Positions 22,263 to 34,079 of a DNA stretch of 64,000 bases are shown piece after piece. The stretch is taken from positions 35,782,196 to 35,846,195 of the forward strand of contig NC_052618.1 of NCBI RefSeq assembly GCF_016545825.1. The letters run 5' to 3'. This stretch comes from Eucalyptus grandis (Eukaryota > Streptophyta > Magnoliopsida > Myrtales > Myrtaceae). Both the position numbers and the translations under genes were made by a program. Numbering within the stretch: the first letter of the stretch is position 1; every line of letters starts with the position of its first letter. A model generated the notes under the pieces. It did no database searches. It was not told where the DNA came from and saw only the letters and a list, made by a program, of their open reading frames with translations.

Positions 22263-22790
22263 ACGCATGAATGGATTAATGAGATTCCCACACATGAATG
22301 GATTAATGAGATTCCAGTTAAGTCTTCAATATTTTGCAATTGTGCCAATTCAATCTCTAGCCAAAATTAGTTAGCCGATGCTAACATGGCTGCCGGCCAA
22401 TATTATAGGCCATTTTTTAAATAATATCTTTTTTGAATTATTTTATTAATTTTTTTAATCTTTTTTTCCTTTTTTTTCTCTTTTTTTTCTCCTCCCTCAT
22501 TCTTCCTTTGGCTCCAATGCCCAACTAGGCCCTCTAGCTGGTCATTGGAGTGAAAGGGAGAAGGAGGGAGGAGGAGGAAGGAGAAAGATATAAAGATATA
22601 AAAAAAAAAAATCAAAAAATAAAATATTATTAAAAATTGTTGTTGACACTAGCCGGCAGCCACGTTAGCACCGACAAACCAATTTTGGCCAGATGGAATG
22701 AACTAACACAATTACAAAAAGTTTAAGACTTAATTGGCCAAAAATAGTACAATTACAATATGTTTAAGACTTTTTTGGATAATTTTCCCT
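22152..22790. mobile_element. MITE with long inverted repeats, family M
   Basis: The left end GGAAAATTACCAAAAATAAT and right end TTTTTTGGATAATTTTCC extend into inverted repeats of over 40 bp that include ACTATTACAATTGTG and CAATTACAATATG. The centre has facing CTCCTCCC and GGGAGGAGGAGG arms around CTCTAGCTGGTCATTGGAG. No clear target duplication. No coding sequence. Confidence 0.75.
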
Positions 22791-23128
22791 TTCTATAGTA
22801 TATCGATAGTTTGAGGTCATTAGAAATATGTTGGATCTAGTTGGATTAGCAAGTATGGTGTTCGCCACATATTTTGAGTTGATTTAATGTCAAACCATCA
22901 TGAAGGCGAGAATGGTTAAGTGTGTTTGGAGTGGCTGTTGCTTCTAACTTGGTTTTAGATATTTACATTTGAAATTCGACTGTTACAATACAATATGGGT
23001 ACAATGAAATGAACCACTCCGAATTTTCACTTCAGAACATATAAATGTTCACATTAAAGCCATTTAAACTTTTAAGGAACTTACCGCACATTTTCTTTCC
23101 CATAAGCCAGTTCTTTCTTCTTTTTTTC

Positions 23129-23172
<44 letters not shown>

Positions 23173-24590
23173 GTGGCTTTTGTGCAAAAAGCCAAGCCAC
23201 CGATCAGCTCTGTTCCATATGACTGTAGAATCAGTTGATGTAGAACTTTTCAGCGTATGAGATGCTTGTGGTGCCAAACTAACTCGTATTAGAGGACGGA
23301 TTAGACAATATTCTTTTATTGGTGTTTACTTCGAACATGATCATAGCTATTAAAGGAATAGAATTGTGGTCAGGTTATTAGCAGGAAACGAAGTCAATCC
23401 CTACACCACCGAGGATTAACAACCAACCTTGTTTTTCTTCATATCTGGTCGGAGGAAATTGTCACAAGCCAATCTTTCAAGATAATGCATTGGTTACACC
23501 TAACGTGAGAGAGATAATATATCGAAAGCTACAATCTTTTTGTAATGGCTTTTCACCGCTAGCTCAGTCACGTGAATAAACAATTATCGCCCGTTTCGTC
23601 TTTCTTTCTTCTTTTTGGCAAGAACCGATTCGTGGCTTGTTAAGTCATGAGTGAAGAGTTGACCCGATGGCACGTGCATCACGTTTGCACTGATAGAGGA
23701 GGAAAGGGAAGAGCAGGAAGATTTTGCATATTAAATAATCTATCCTTAAATGTCTAGGCGTGCAATAAAAGTGTTTTGGTAGATTGTTAGTTTGCATATT
23801 CTACCTGTCATTTCCCTTCATCATAGTATAAATAGTGTTATAAGTCAGTTTTCACGCATCGAAACTGACAAACCCATTCGCATTGAATTGGAATTTTGTT
23901 GAAAAAATTTTGTGCTAAGTTCACTTAGAAATAATCTCGCAGGGAAATCCAAGAATAGGTTTGATGGTTAAGAAGTTGACTTTTTGTTTGAAGTAGAGAT
24001 TACAGAACAAACTTGCGCGAGTAGACTTAAGACACATGTTTAATTCTCTATGCCATCTTCCATATATGAGCTATCAATTTGAGTTTTGTCTTCGATTTGT
24101 TTGGTCGATGGAGTGGAGGTACTTGATTGGCCTTGACTTTACTTATCTAGTGTGGACATTCTCGTCATAAGAAAACCGACACTTCTTGTTATTTTAAGAA
24201 AAAAAGGGCGGTGTTATTTCCACCCCCATTTTGGTTAAGACACTTCTTTTTCTAGTGAACTTACCAAAACACCCTCCTCTATCCCTCTCTCTTCAATTTA
24301 TTATTTCTTCTTTTATTAGGCTAAACCATTTCTTTTCTTATTAGGCTAACCCACAAAATTGCCTTTTGTTTGTATCATTTCTTTGATCTTTTAGCTTCAT
24401 GATTTCACATTTTTAATCACAAAATTTACATAGAATGTTAGAATTTCTATTTTTCACGGTTTTTGAATAAAAAATTTGTGGCCTCTTTGTTATTAAATAG
24501 TTTGAGGGGAACTTACTCCAAAGTTGAAAATTAAAATTCAATCTAATTATCTAGCAGAACCATCAACCACATATTTTTTAATACTCCATC
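22791..24590. other. Non-coding stretch with a (CT)n microsatellite
   Basis: No gene or element end recognised. A CT run of about 21 dinucleotides lies at 23131-23172. Confidence 0.45.
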
Positions 24591-24595
24591 AATAA

Positions 24596-25015
24596 GGGTG
24601 TCAATGTTTGAGTTCAATTCAGTTTTTTTTTTTTTTGAAAAACCAAACCAAACCGAACCATTAGGACAATTGTCGAACCAAACCAAATGAGACTCGAACT
24701 GAATATGAACCGAACCGAAATTTGGTTCGATTCAGTTCGATTTGATTTTTCGATTTCTAGTTTTCACTTTTCGATTTTTGGTTTTTGCATTTATTTTTTT
24801 CATTTTTTTCTATTGTATATTATAAGTGTAATTTTCTCAAGCCCCAGTTTGATTCGAATTTTCAATGTTGGGTTTTTGTTTCTTTTTGTCCAATATTATA
24901 AGAGTAATTTTCCCGGGCCTCAATTCGGCAGTTTGGTTTAGTTATATTAGAATTTTTAATTTTTTTTGCTTTTTTTTCGGTCGTATATTTAATTAACGGA
25001 TCGGTTCACATCTTC
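24596..25015. mobile_element. hAT-like MITE fragment rich in GGTTCGGTTT motifs
   Basis: It starts TAAGGGTGTCAATGTTTGAG and continues with many GAACCGAACC/GGTTCGGTT-like words on both strands. That pattern is typical of hAT-type MITEs whose ends read TAGGGGTGTCAA. The opposite end is not recognisable. A second fragment with the matching right end lies at 37400-38178. Confidence 0.45.
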
Positions 25016-26100
25016 AGACAATTGTTACAATTTGCAAGCGCTTTCAAATTTGTGTAAGCATACTAGCAATAATAAAATATGAGTCCATTCAAAACTGATT
25101 GCGCTAAGGAAAACAAAAACAAATAATGAACCTAAAAAAAACCAATGGTTTTACCCTAACCATGAGCACCATACAAAAATTAACCGAAAAAAAAAATAAA
25201 GGGGGAGAAACTCCACTCCTAAAGATCATATGAAATGACTCGAAATTTCCATAGGTCCAAGTACATATCCCAAACTGACAAAAATCTTCATATCTTAGAG
25301 AAAAAATTTCGAGCCAAGCATTCATGTTGCTCTAAATAAGACAATCATCTTCATTTAGTACTGTCATTGGCTTGTTGAATATCTGGAAATCCAGTACTTC
25401 TTGATTTTGTTCTTCCTAGGATTCTACCAGCAATCAGAGACCACTAATCATGAATGATATAATTTCAGCTCAACAATATTATCTTCGCGAAAAAAGAGAG
25501 GAAATCATCAAAAATAAAATAGAAGTAGAAAGGAAGCAACAAAACAAAGTCTCCCCTTTCTCTCGAACCAGATTGTATTCTAATTATAAGCATCTCCTCG
25601 TATTCAAAGAAATCTAGCTTTGATTCTTCGCTTATCTGTTTTGCAATAAACTTGGATGAATTAATCATTCAAAAAAAAAAAAAAGCAAACTTGGATGAAC
25701 ATTGCGTCTCACCATTGAGGAGATCAATCTTAACAATAAAGTTTGACAAATATAGTGAGATTGTGAAAATAAGATGATCAAATGACTACTTGACTATTTA
25801 AAAATAGCTAAATGGTTGATTCCAAGCTAGAACCAATAGAGATGAATAAAAAAAATAGAGCATTATAAGTGAGCACACATATTTTATAAACATATTTTAC
25901 GTGACTCTAAGTTTGTCAATAATCAAGAGAAATCGCTATTGAGTTTAGGTCTATAGTTCTACTTGACAACTCTGCATCAAATTCACAATGAAAATGAGAA
26001 TTGAAGTATCAATTGTAATATTGAAAGATATAAATATTTCATGGTTATTTTTTTCTCACCTAACTCGAAATTTTCAAGTTCTTCTAAGTACTCCTCAATC
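25016..26100. other. AT-rich stretch, nothing recognised
   Basis: No open frame or repeat with support. It may include the 3' flank of the hAT transposase pseudogene next to it. Confidence 0.4.
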
Positions 26101-28893
26101 AACTATGAAAGTGGTGCAGATCATAACCAATCTTGAGTACATATAAGAGCCTCCATCATGATTAGGGTCAATGAGCTACGAAATACGTCAAGTACGTGAC
26201 CTTCTGTGCTGAATGCATACTCTGATACTATAGTGGAGAAGGGCATGGCCAACATATCTCGAGCAATGGAAGACAAGATAGGATATCTTGAAGAATTAAG
26301 TTTCCATTAATTTAAGATAACAAAGGTGGAGCTATATTGTTTACATCCTTCTTCCAAATACTAATCTAATTTAGATTTTTCTTCCATATATTCTTGTTCC
26401 ATTTGGCTAAGATACATTGTAGTCATAATGTTCGCACCAACCACAAGTGACATTGACACGTTCATTGTCCTTGTCCCATTTAATCTCACATGGCTTTGGG
26501 GGCATATATCAGTGCAATACTGCTCGAACAATAATGTTAGAGCTATTGTCACTCTATCTCACAAAGTTTCTACTTGGTTGCTTTCATACATTTGATCAAT
26601 CATCCATTTCACATACTCCATCTTATGTTGAGGGTCAAATATACATGCAATGAACCATATTAGATTTATGACATCTTTTGCCATAACATTGCAAGTGACG
26701 TAAGAAGAGCCTAATACTTTTAAATAGGGGTGAGCATGGTCCGTGTTGGTCTGGTTTGGGTCAGTCCACCCCTTAACCCTAGGACCAACCCGCACAGTAC
26801 TGGTCCTCAATTTTTAGGATCGAGGACCAACCATAATGAGCTTGGGACCGAGGACCGAACTAACCCAATGGGTTCGGTCTGGTTCCCACGTCAACCTGGG
26901 ACCAATTGAAAAAAATTTATTTCATTTTTTGTACACCTTAAAAAAATAATTGAGGACCGAATTGACCCAATAGGTTTGGTCCGGTTTCAAGATCAACCCA
27001 AGACTAACTAATAATTTTTTATCTCATTTTTTGTACTCCTTAAAAGGGCAACCGAGGACTGTACCAATCTAATGGGTTCAATGATGAGCAAGGTCAACTA
27101 AGAAAGGTAAGTGGTGAGGGTCAAGTGGGATGAGCGTCGACTGGAATGAGTATCCAATGTCGAGCATGGAGCAACAAGCCAAGTGAGCATCGAGTAGCAA
27201 GTGGCACAAATGACCCAAAGCGAGCAAGGCGAGTGTCAAATGGCACGCAGAGAAATTGTTTTTTTCGATTTTAGCAAATTAAAGACTAAGATGACAAATA
27301 AGACAGAAGAGAACTAATACTAAAGGAGGATGTCATAAGGTGCCTTTTTGGACACCGTGAGGACTCCTCACGAAAACATTTTCCTTTTGAATAAATTATG
27401 ACTATTAATGCTGTAAAAGATACTAAAAACCTAAGTTATTAAAGAACAATGTAAAATTACTTGAACTCCTCACTAAAGAACTGTTTAATGTTGTCGGCGC
27501 CGTTTATTTTAAAGTTTTCTCTATATAAAAAAATTATATATAGTTAGGGTTGGTTCGAGTTGGACCGACCCGAAACTCTCACGACCGAGGACCGACCCAG
27601 TTTTCCTGGAAACCAAACTAGGACCGGCAGGGTTGGGCCAATCCAGGGTCGGTCCAGGGTTGACCATGGACCGATGCTCACCCCTACTTTTAAAGTCGCA
27701 TCATAGAGCAATTTCAAGAAATGAAGAAATCGGCAGGCATAATCCCGATCATCATCAATAGGCAACCCTCTCACCTTGGAAAGCTCTTCAACAAATCTTC
27801 TATTCTGAATATCTAATGAGATACAAGCATTTCGAAACTTCAAGCCCACTTTCAACATTAAGTATGTTAAGTTCCACTAAGTCTCCACATTCAAACATAC
27901 AAGATTATTGAACTCAATATTTCCCAGCAGAATGCACTTCTTAAATCATTGCAACCTCGAAAGAGAAGACCTGACATAATGCACAGCTGAGCATATTCTA
28001 ACGATGGAATCATCTATATCTTTCAAACTCTCTCTCACAATCAAACTGAAAATATGAGCACAATATCTCACATGAAGTATCTTGCCTGATAATACCAAAG
28101 CATTCCAAGAGTTAAGTCTTTTATTCAAGTATTGAACTCCCAAGTCATTGGAGCTAGCATTATCAACAATAATAAAAAAAAAATGCGTTTAACCCCTAAC
28201 TAGTTAAGCATTTGTCAACCCCTTTTCCTATAACCTCAGCAGAATGTCTTGGAATTTGACGAAAAATCAAAATTTTCTTTGGCAACTTAGATTTTGACAC
28301 GTGTCTACAAAGTGAGCAGCAAGACACATGTTACTTAGATTTTGTCACGAAGCCCACGTGTTAGTCGTGAGACAAACCCTTGGAGAAGTATCAGAAAAAT
28401 ATTTTTTCAATTTGCTTTTTCTTGCAAATATAACTTATAACAATCCTCTCTTAATGTGTTTCTTGAGAGGATTAAAAACTTTGGCTGAATTCTACTCACG
28501 AATTTCCAAATGTCTCAAGTTCCACAAACTTGAAGGATAGTTCACCATTAATCAACATCACTGCTAGGTCTTTTCGACTAACATTTTGATTAAATTTCCA
28601 AGGACCAGTTGAAATAGAACTACTGACCCCAACAAGTTCATTCGAGGCACTTTGTTGCCTTTTCTCCATGTTCACATATGGATAATTTTTACATTTACCT
28701 AAATGATTATGCATCCCACTAGTCCCTTGAGCACTAGAACAACCAATATAGCCCCACAATATAGACATTCAGCTTTGTCTTTGTTCTTTTTTGTCCTTTT
28801 AAAGTATTCCCATGCAGCAGATCTAAGCCTCCTTCTATTTGTACTGCTAGATTCACTCATTAAAGATTGACTCATTGTATATTTGGTTTGCAA
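26100..28893 (-). pseudogene. hAT-family transposase pseudogene (RICESLEEPER-like)
   Basis: On the minus strand the domains appear in the order of a plant hAT transposase. A BED zinc finger comes first (AWEYFKRTKKNKDKAECLYC near 28800, then GTSGMHNHLGKC), then RKDLAVMLINGELSFKFVE. The central part has DNASSNDLGVQYLNKRLNSW and HVRYCAHIFSLIVRESLKD. Then come ACRFLHFLKLLYDATLK, SSYVTCNVMAKDVINLIWFI and FDPQHKMEYV, and the C-terminal dimerisation region RYPILSSIARDMLAMPFSTI, SEYAFSTEGHVLDVFRSS near 26150-26285. Stops and frame changes are frequent. A hAT MITE (26725-27686) interrupts the frame between DATLK and the following GSSYVT. Confidence 0.88.
26725..27686. mobile_element. hAT-type MITE, 962 bp, with 8-bp target duplication
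   Basis: The ends are TAGGGGTGAGCATGGTCC and GGACCGATGCTCACCCCTA, inverted repeats with one mismatch. CTTTTAAA flanks it on both sides (26717-26724 and 27687-27694). An 8-bp duplication is diagnostic of hAT transposition. The body is filled with GGACCGA, GGTTGGTCC and similar words on both strands and codes for nothing. A related left end occurs at 54200. Confidence 0.92.
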
Positions 28894-29729
28894 ATAATAT
28901 TACTGCCTTGATATAGAGGTCTAGAAATGGGCATTGTAACATTTTTTTTCAGCAAATTTATCATATCCACAAGACTAGCATTCAACAGTTGCAATTACAT
29001 AATCAAAGCATTTTTGTTGCATGAACCTAGTTAAATTGACTAGTTGCAAGTTCTTGGAAGATTATCATGACCTTGCAACATATTAGAGGCATGCATTTAT
29101 GCAAAGATGTATGGACAAGCTACTTATTAAAGAAGAAAAGGTTCTACTGAACAAACAGATTCCATTGAGAGGATATGCTATCTTTAAGTCCATTTGACAA
29201 ACCTCTAAATGGACAAGCCAATTGTTTGCACCAAACCCAGAGCTAAGGTGAAGATGAGAAACGGGCAATGTGCCATCTAAGCAGGCTGTACATCGTAGAA
29301 CAAGATTAAATTAAAACCCCAAACAAGTGCCAAACTCGATACTTTGGTAAGTTCTAGAAACCCTAAAGTACCTCATCTTTAAAAAAAAAAAAAAAAACAA
29401 CCTTTTTCTCAATTTATTTGAGAAGGTTCAGCCATAGTGGAGGGTTAAGAAAAATTTTAGGACCAAAACACCTTTGGACCTTTTCAAGCAGAAGCCTATT
29501 GTTCTTTCTACACTAGTTAAGCCTGCAATAGTAGTGTTCTGGCTCCCCAGTATTTTGCTTGTCTATAGTGTTTATTTATCCAATGATTCGCATTAGTGAA
29601 ATGGAAAACCCTAAGCATGAAAATAATAGACATCTCCAAAGACAAAGATTAAATAGAGAAAAATGAAGCATCAACCTTGTTTAAGATTTTGCAATACTAT
29701 GTGAAGGCAAAATGCTAACAGTGAACCGA
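28894..29729. other. Spacer, nothing recognised
   Basis: AT-rich DNA with an A run of about 18 at 29371-29388. No coding pattern found. Confidence 0.4.
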
Positions 29730-30252
29730 TCAATTGACAAGGGCTCTCTGCTTGAAGACCTTGAACATGGTTGCACTAATTTTCACGGGAAACTCCACCA
29801 CTGTAACACCAGCTTCCCTGAGAGTCTTGATTTTGTCTTGAGCCGTGTCCTTCCCTCAAGACACAATAGTTGTAAAGCAAGAAGATAGCCAACTGTTTTA
29901 ATTATAAATGAGGACGAGGAAAGTCCGAACTAAAGGATGAATGCTTTGAGGGAAAATGGATAATCAAGATAAAGTGAGCACTGGATGACATTCGGTGGCT
30001 AGTTTGCATCAAAGCTACCTAATTTCCTAAAGCTCTCCTTTGCATAATTCTTGAATAATTCCTAAATACTTAGAAAGTGCCAATTATACTAAAATTTTTT
30101 GATCAACAAAGATAAAATGAACACCATTAATTTAAGCATGAAATGCATTTAGAGGTTAACAAAGAAAGAAAAGTACCTCCAGCCCATATGACGCCTAGGG
30201 GGAGTATACAATCCAGCAATAAATCCTATGACGGGCTTCTTTGTCTTGCTTT
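29730..30252 (-). pseudogene. Succinyl-CoA ligase alpha subunit, 3'-end pseudogene fragment
   Basis: The alpha subunit of mitochondrial succinate-CoA ligase works in the TCA cycle. Two exons remain on the minus strand. One (30252-30177) reads ESKTKKPVIGFIAGLYTPPR and RHMG, then loses 5 bp before its GTAC donor. The other (29869-29730) reads AIVS, a stop in place of Gly, then GKDTAQDKIKTLREAGVTVV, EFPVKISATMFKVFKQRALV and N before TGA. These match the C-terminus of the family (GLTAPPGRRMGHAGAIVSGG, TAQDKIKTLREAG). The acceptor of the last exon has changed from AG to AA. A chromovirus interrupts the first exon at 30253. I could not find the upstream exons beyond it. Confidence 0.85.
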
Positions 30253-30817
30253 TGACACGGCCCACGATAAAACATGATCCAAGATTGTCTGTGATGCGGC
30301 TGTGTCATGCACAAGGCTTTGCCCACAAACAACCCCGATCGATCCATGAACAATCCACGAATCGTGCACGATCAGCCTATGCGCGATACAAGCAAAAGCA
30401 TGTGCATGACCAGTCATCACCCATGATCAATATTCAGCCAGCCCATGTGCAACCTGCAATTGTTCACTTACTCCATGTCAAGCGGCCATGCTTCCCCAGA
30501 TCTTGCTTTTGACATGTGCCAATGGGCTTTTCCAAGGCATAGAGCCATTAAGTGGCATGATATGGAGACTTGACATGATGGTACAAATTCAAACTCCATC
30601 GTTGGATCGGAGGGAGATCAACGGTTGGGATAAGACCTGAACTTGTATAAATAGGGGTCCCTCCCATCATTGAGCTGAGCTCGTTCATAGCAAATACACT
30701 CGCCCCTTTTGCCTACGACCCTTGCGTTCATGCGTGTATGAGTGTAAGGCTGACTTAGGATCACAAATCCTAAGGCCACAGGGTGATTGATCAATCGAAA
30801 ACAATCGAACCGTGACA
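30253..30817 (+). repeat. 5' LTR of the family B chromovirus
   Basis: 565 bp, TGACACGGCCCAC to CGAACCGTGACA. A TATA box, TATAAATAGGGGTCC, begins at 30646. Confidence 0.93.
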
Positions 30818-30819
30818 AA

Positions 30820-30837
30820 TGGTATCAAAGCGAACCT
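30820..30837 (+). promoter_or_regulatory. Primer-binding site, initiator tRNA-Met type
   Basis: TGGTATCAAAGCG starts two bases after the 5' LTR. It differs at one early position from TGGTATCAGAGC, the complement of the 3' end of plant initiator tRNA-Met used by many gypsy elements. Confidence 0.7.
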
Positions 30838-31030
30838 TCCAAGCGTAATGGCTAATCTTCATGTTGATGTCCCGGTCGTGCAAGGCAATGATTGAGAAGA
30901 TTGTGGGCATCTAGTCAAGAAGGGCACCCGGTCGAAGAAAAACTGTGTTATCTCAATCTCGAGGGATCCAAAGGGTGATTTGGAGAACTGAATGACGGTC
31001 CTAAAGGAGACTATCACAAATGTCTAGGCG

Positions 31031-32030
31031 TTGATGGACTACCTGAACCAAACCATTGAAGGAGCGGAAGCCGGTAGGGAGGAGTTCTTGGCCGAAGTGC
31101 AAGAACTCAAAGCCGGCATGGGAGAGCTCCGTGTCAAGATGCTGGGATCCCTCACGCACGAGCTACATCAATGGGACAAAACCTGGGAGGTCGCCATGGT
31201 GGCCATGTGCGTGAAGATGACCGAGCTAAAAAGCAAGCTCGCCGAGCTTGAAGCTGCATGTGTGAACAAGGTGATCACCATGCATGCAAACCCACGCACC
31301 AAAGCACCCAAGCCAAGAGAGTTCAAGGCCTCACAAGTGACCAAAGATGTGGACAACTTCCTGTGGTACATGAAACGATACTTCCAGGCCATAAGGAATC
31401 AACGATGACGCATCCCGGGTAAACACCGCTTCAATGTATTTAGTTAATAACGCATTGTTGTGGTGGTGTCATCAATTGATGATAGGAGTGGCGACCCTAT
31501 CACGACATTAGCTCGATTTGTCGAGGAATTTTGACGGAACTATTATCCCGCATAGGCGGAGGAGGAAGCTCACAATGAACTCAATTGCCTAGAGCAGAAA
31601 GGCAGAGTCCTCAACTACATGAGATGATTCTCAAAGTTGTTGCTCCAAATTTTGTCCATGACCAAGACGGAAGCATTCCATTAGTTCATGAGCGGACTCA
31701 AACCATGGGTCAAGTAAGAGCTCAAATGGTGTCATGCAACGGATCTCACAACGGCAACTTCCGTGGCCGAGTCCCTCGTGGAATACAAGTTGTCATCCTT
31801 GGCTAAGCCAAACTCTTGTCCGAGGGAAAAGGCCAATGATGGGGGAGATTGAAGTCGGTACAACCATCCGAGCGGAGGCAAACCACCATCGGTTCCTCCT
31901 AGGACGCAACCCGAGTCAAGCAACGGAGGATAGCATCGCAAGGTATGCACCTACAAGTGCTTCTTTTGTAACGATCCCCATATGGCCTATGATTGCCAAA
32001 AAAAGTGGAAAGTTGGCAGCCTTGTGCAAG
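31031..32030 (+). pseudogene. gag of the family B chromovirus, degraded
   Basis: A coiled-coil-like N-terminal part (EELKAGMGELRVKM-type heptads near 31100-31250) is followed by KPREFKASQVTKDVDNFLWY near 31310-31375, a capsid motif of chromovirus gag. The zinc knuckle CFFCNDPHMAYDC near 31960-32000 has the short spacing CX2CX3HX4C, which is normal in several plant chromovirus lineages. Stops and shifts break the frame between these parts. Confidence 0.8.
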
Positions 32031-32099
32031 GAGGATGAGCCGCGAGAGGAGACACGGTTGGGATCATTGTGGATTCTTAGGTTGATCAAGAAGGCCAAG

Positions 32100-32530
32100 G
32101 AACCTAAAGGGATGATGTTTATGGATGTGAAGATCGATGGTACCACAATGAGTGCGCTCGTGGATACCGGGGCATCTGACATCTTCATATCCAAAGAGAC
32201 CGTGAAGAAACTGAATCTTTTAGTCAAGATGGGAAAAGCCGGTTGGCTTAAAACGGTGAACTCCAATGAAATCCCGACTAGCGGCATGGCTATGGACGTG
32301 GAGCTACACCTTGGTCCATGGACCAACAAGGAAGATATCGATGTAATCCCCCTTGATGACTATGATTTCGTGCTTGGTTTAGGATTCCTCGATTGGATTA
32401 ATGCGGGCGTTATGGTCTTCACGAATTGTATTTGCATCTTAGATAAGCAGTGCCAATGCATGGTCTCGATCTACCACGAGTCGAGATGCAATAGGAAGAT
32501 GCTATCGGCCATGCAGTTAACAAAGGGGTT
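32100..32530 (+). pseudogene. Aspartic protease of the family B chromovirus
   Basis: The frame contains MDVKIDGTTMSALVDTGASD with the catalytic DTGA near 32160-32172, then FISKETVKKLNL and DDYDFVLGLGFLDWINAG. This is the retropepsin region of Ty3/gypsy elements. It is one of the longer open parts, from about 32040 to the stop near 32618. Confidence 0.88.
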
Positions 32531-32602
32531 AAGGAAGGGTAAGATGACCTTCTTGGCAGCGTTAAAGGAGGAGGGCATGGAAATAAGTGAGTACCGGGAG
32601 AG

Positions 32603-33960
32603 GTGGCCCAAGTCCTAGAAGCCTTTCAAGATGTGATGTCGTCCCAGCTACCCAAGAAGCTACCTCCTCGAAGAGATGTTGATCATTGGATCGAGCTTGT
32701 GCCCAATGCTCGACCACCGGCCATGGCTCCCTATTGCATGGCCCCACCTAAATTGGAAGAGCTACAGAAACAACTCAAAGAGCTACTTGACGTAGGGTAC
32801 ATTTGGCCTTTTAAGGCCCCATTTGGTTCTATGGTTTTGTTCCAAAAGAAACATGAAGGATCCCTCTGTATGTGCATAGACTACCAAGCATTGAACAAGC
32901 TCATCATAAAAACAAGTACCCGATCCCTCTCATTGCAGACTTGTTTGATCAACTCGGGAAAGCTCGATGGTTCTCCAGGCTTGATCTTCGATCGGGATAC
33001 TACCAAGTTTGGATTACCGAAAGGGATGAGCTGAAAACCTCGTGTGTCACCTGTTATGGATCGTACGAGTTCCTCGACATGCTTTTCGGCTTGACCAACG
33101 CGCTAGCTACATTTTGCACTCTCATGAACAAGGTACTTCACCTGTTCCTTGATCGGTTGGTTGTGGTTTACCTTGATGACATCATTGTATATAGCCAAAC
33201 ACTCGAGGAACATATCGAGCACTCAACACGAGTCTTTTAGCTCCTACTGAAAATTGACCTATACATGAAGCATGAGAAATGCACTTTCACGCAAAAGGAA
33301 ATCCCCTTCCTTGTGCACATCGTCGGGAGCAGATGAGTGCGGATGGATGCGGCCAAGATCCGTGCCATCGTTGAATGGGAGCCACTGACTAAGGTAATGG
33401 AGCTGAGATCCTTTCTCGGACTCACAAATTACTACTAGCGTTTCATCCAAGGATACTCGAGCCTCACCATGCCACTTACAGATATGTTGAAGAAAGAAAG
33501 GCAGTGGAAGTGGACGAGTCGATGCCAAGAGGCATTCGATCGGTTGAAGCAAGGCATGAACGAGGAGCCGGTGCTTGTGCTGCTCAACCACACCAAACCT
33601 TATGAGGTAGAAATCGATGCTTCTAATTTTGCTATCGGTGGTATCTTAATGTAGGAGGGGCATCTAGTTGGCTTCAAATCTCAAAAATTGAATGACACCG
33701 AGTGATGGTACATGATCCAAGAGAATGAAATGACTGCAGTGGTGCATTGCCTTCATACGTGGAGGCACTATCTCTTGGGATTGCGGTTCGTCGTAAGGAT
33801 CGATAACGTGGCCATGAGCTACTTCCAAACTCAGAAGAAGCTCAGCCTGAACCAAGCTCGGTGGCAAGACTTCCTAGTCGAGTTTGATTATGTGCTGGAG
33901 TACGAGCCCGAAAAGTCCAATTCCATGGCCGATGCCTTAAGTAGGAAGCTCAAATTGGCC
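32603..33960 (+). pseudogene. Reverse transcriptase and RNase H of the family B chromovirus, degraded
   Basis: The fingers include MAPPKLEELQKQLKELLDVG and IDYQALNKL. After a frame change comes [20 protein letters not shown], and the catalytic YLDD is at 33169-33180 ([12 protein letters not shown]). RNase H follows with PYEVEIDASNFAIGGILM near 33600, the TAVVHCLHTWRHYLLG region and EYEPEKSNSMADALSRK near 33900-33950. TAG codons at 33238 and 33653, and frame changes near 32900 and 33340, break it. Confidence 0.9.
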
Positions 33961-34079
33961 AACGTGGTAAGTCAACCCGACTATCCATGGATCGACCGTA
34001 TCAAGGAAGGGTTAAGGCACAATCAAATAGCCCAAGCCCTCCTTCAATATGCCCAAGAGGGCAAGACGAGGCTATTCTA

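Noticed and set aside
30820..30837. Fragment of a tRNA gene
   Set aside because: It is the retrotransposon primer site complementary to a tRNA end, not a tRNA gene. No cloverleaf is present.
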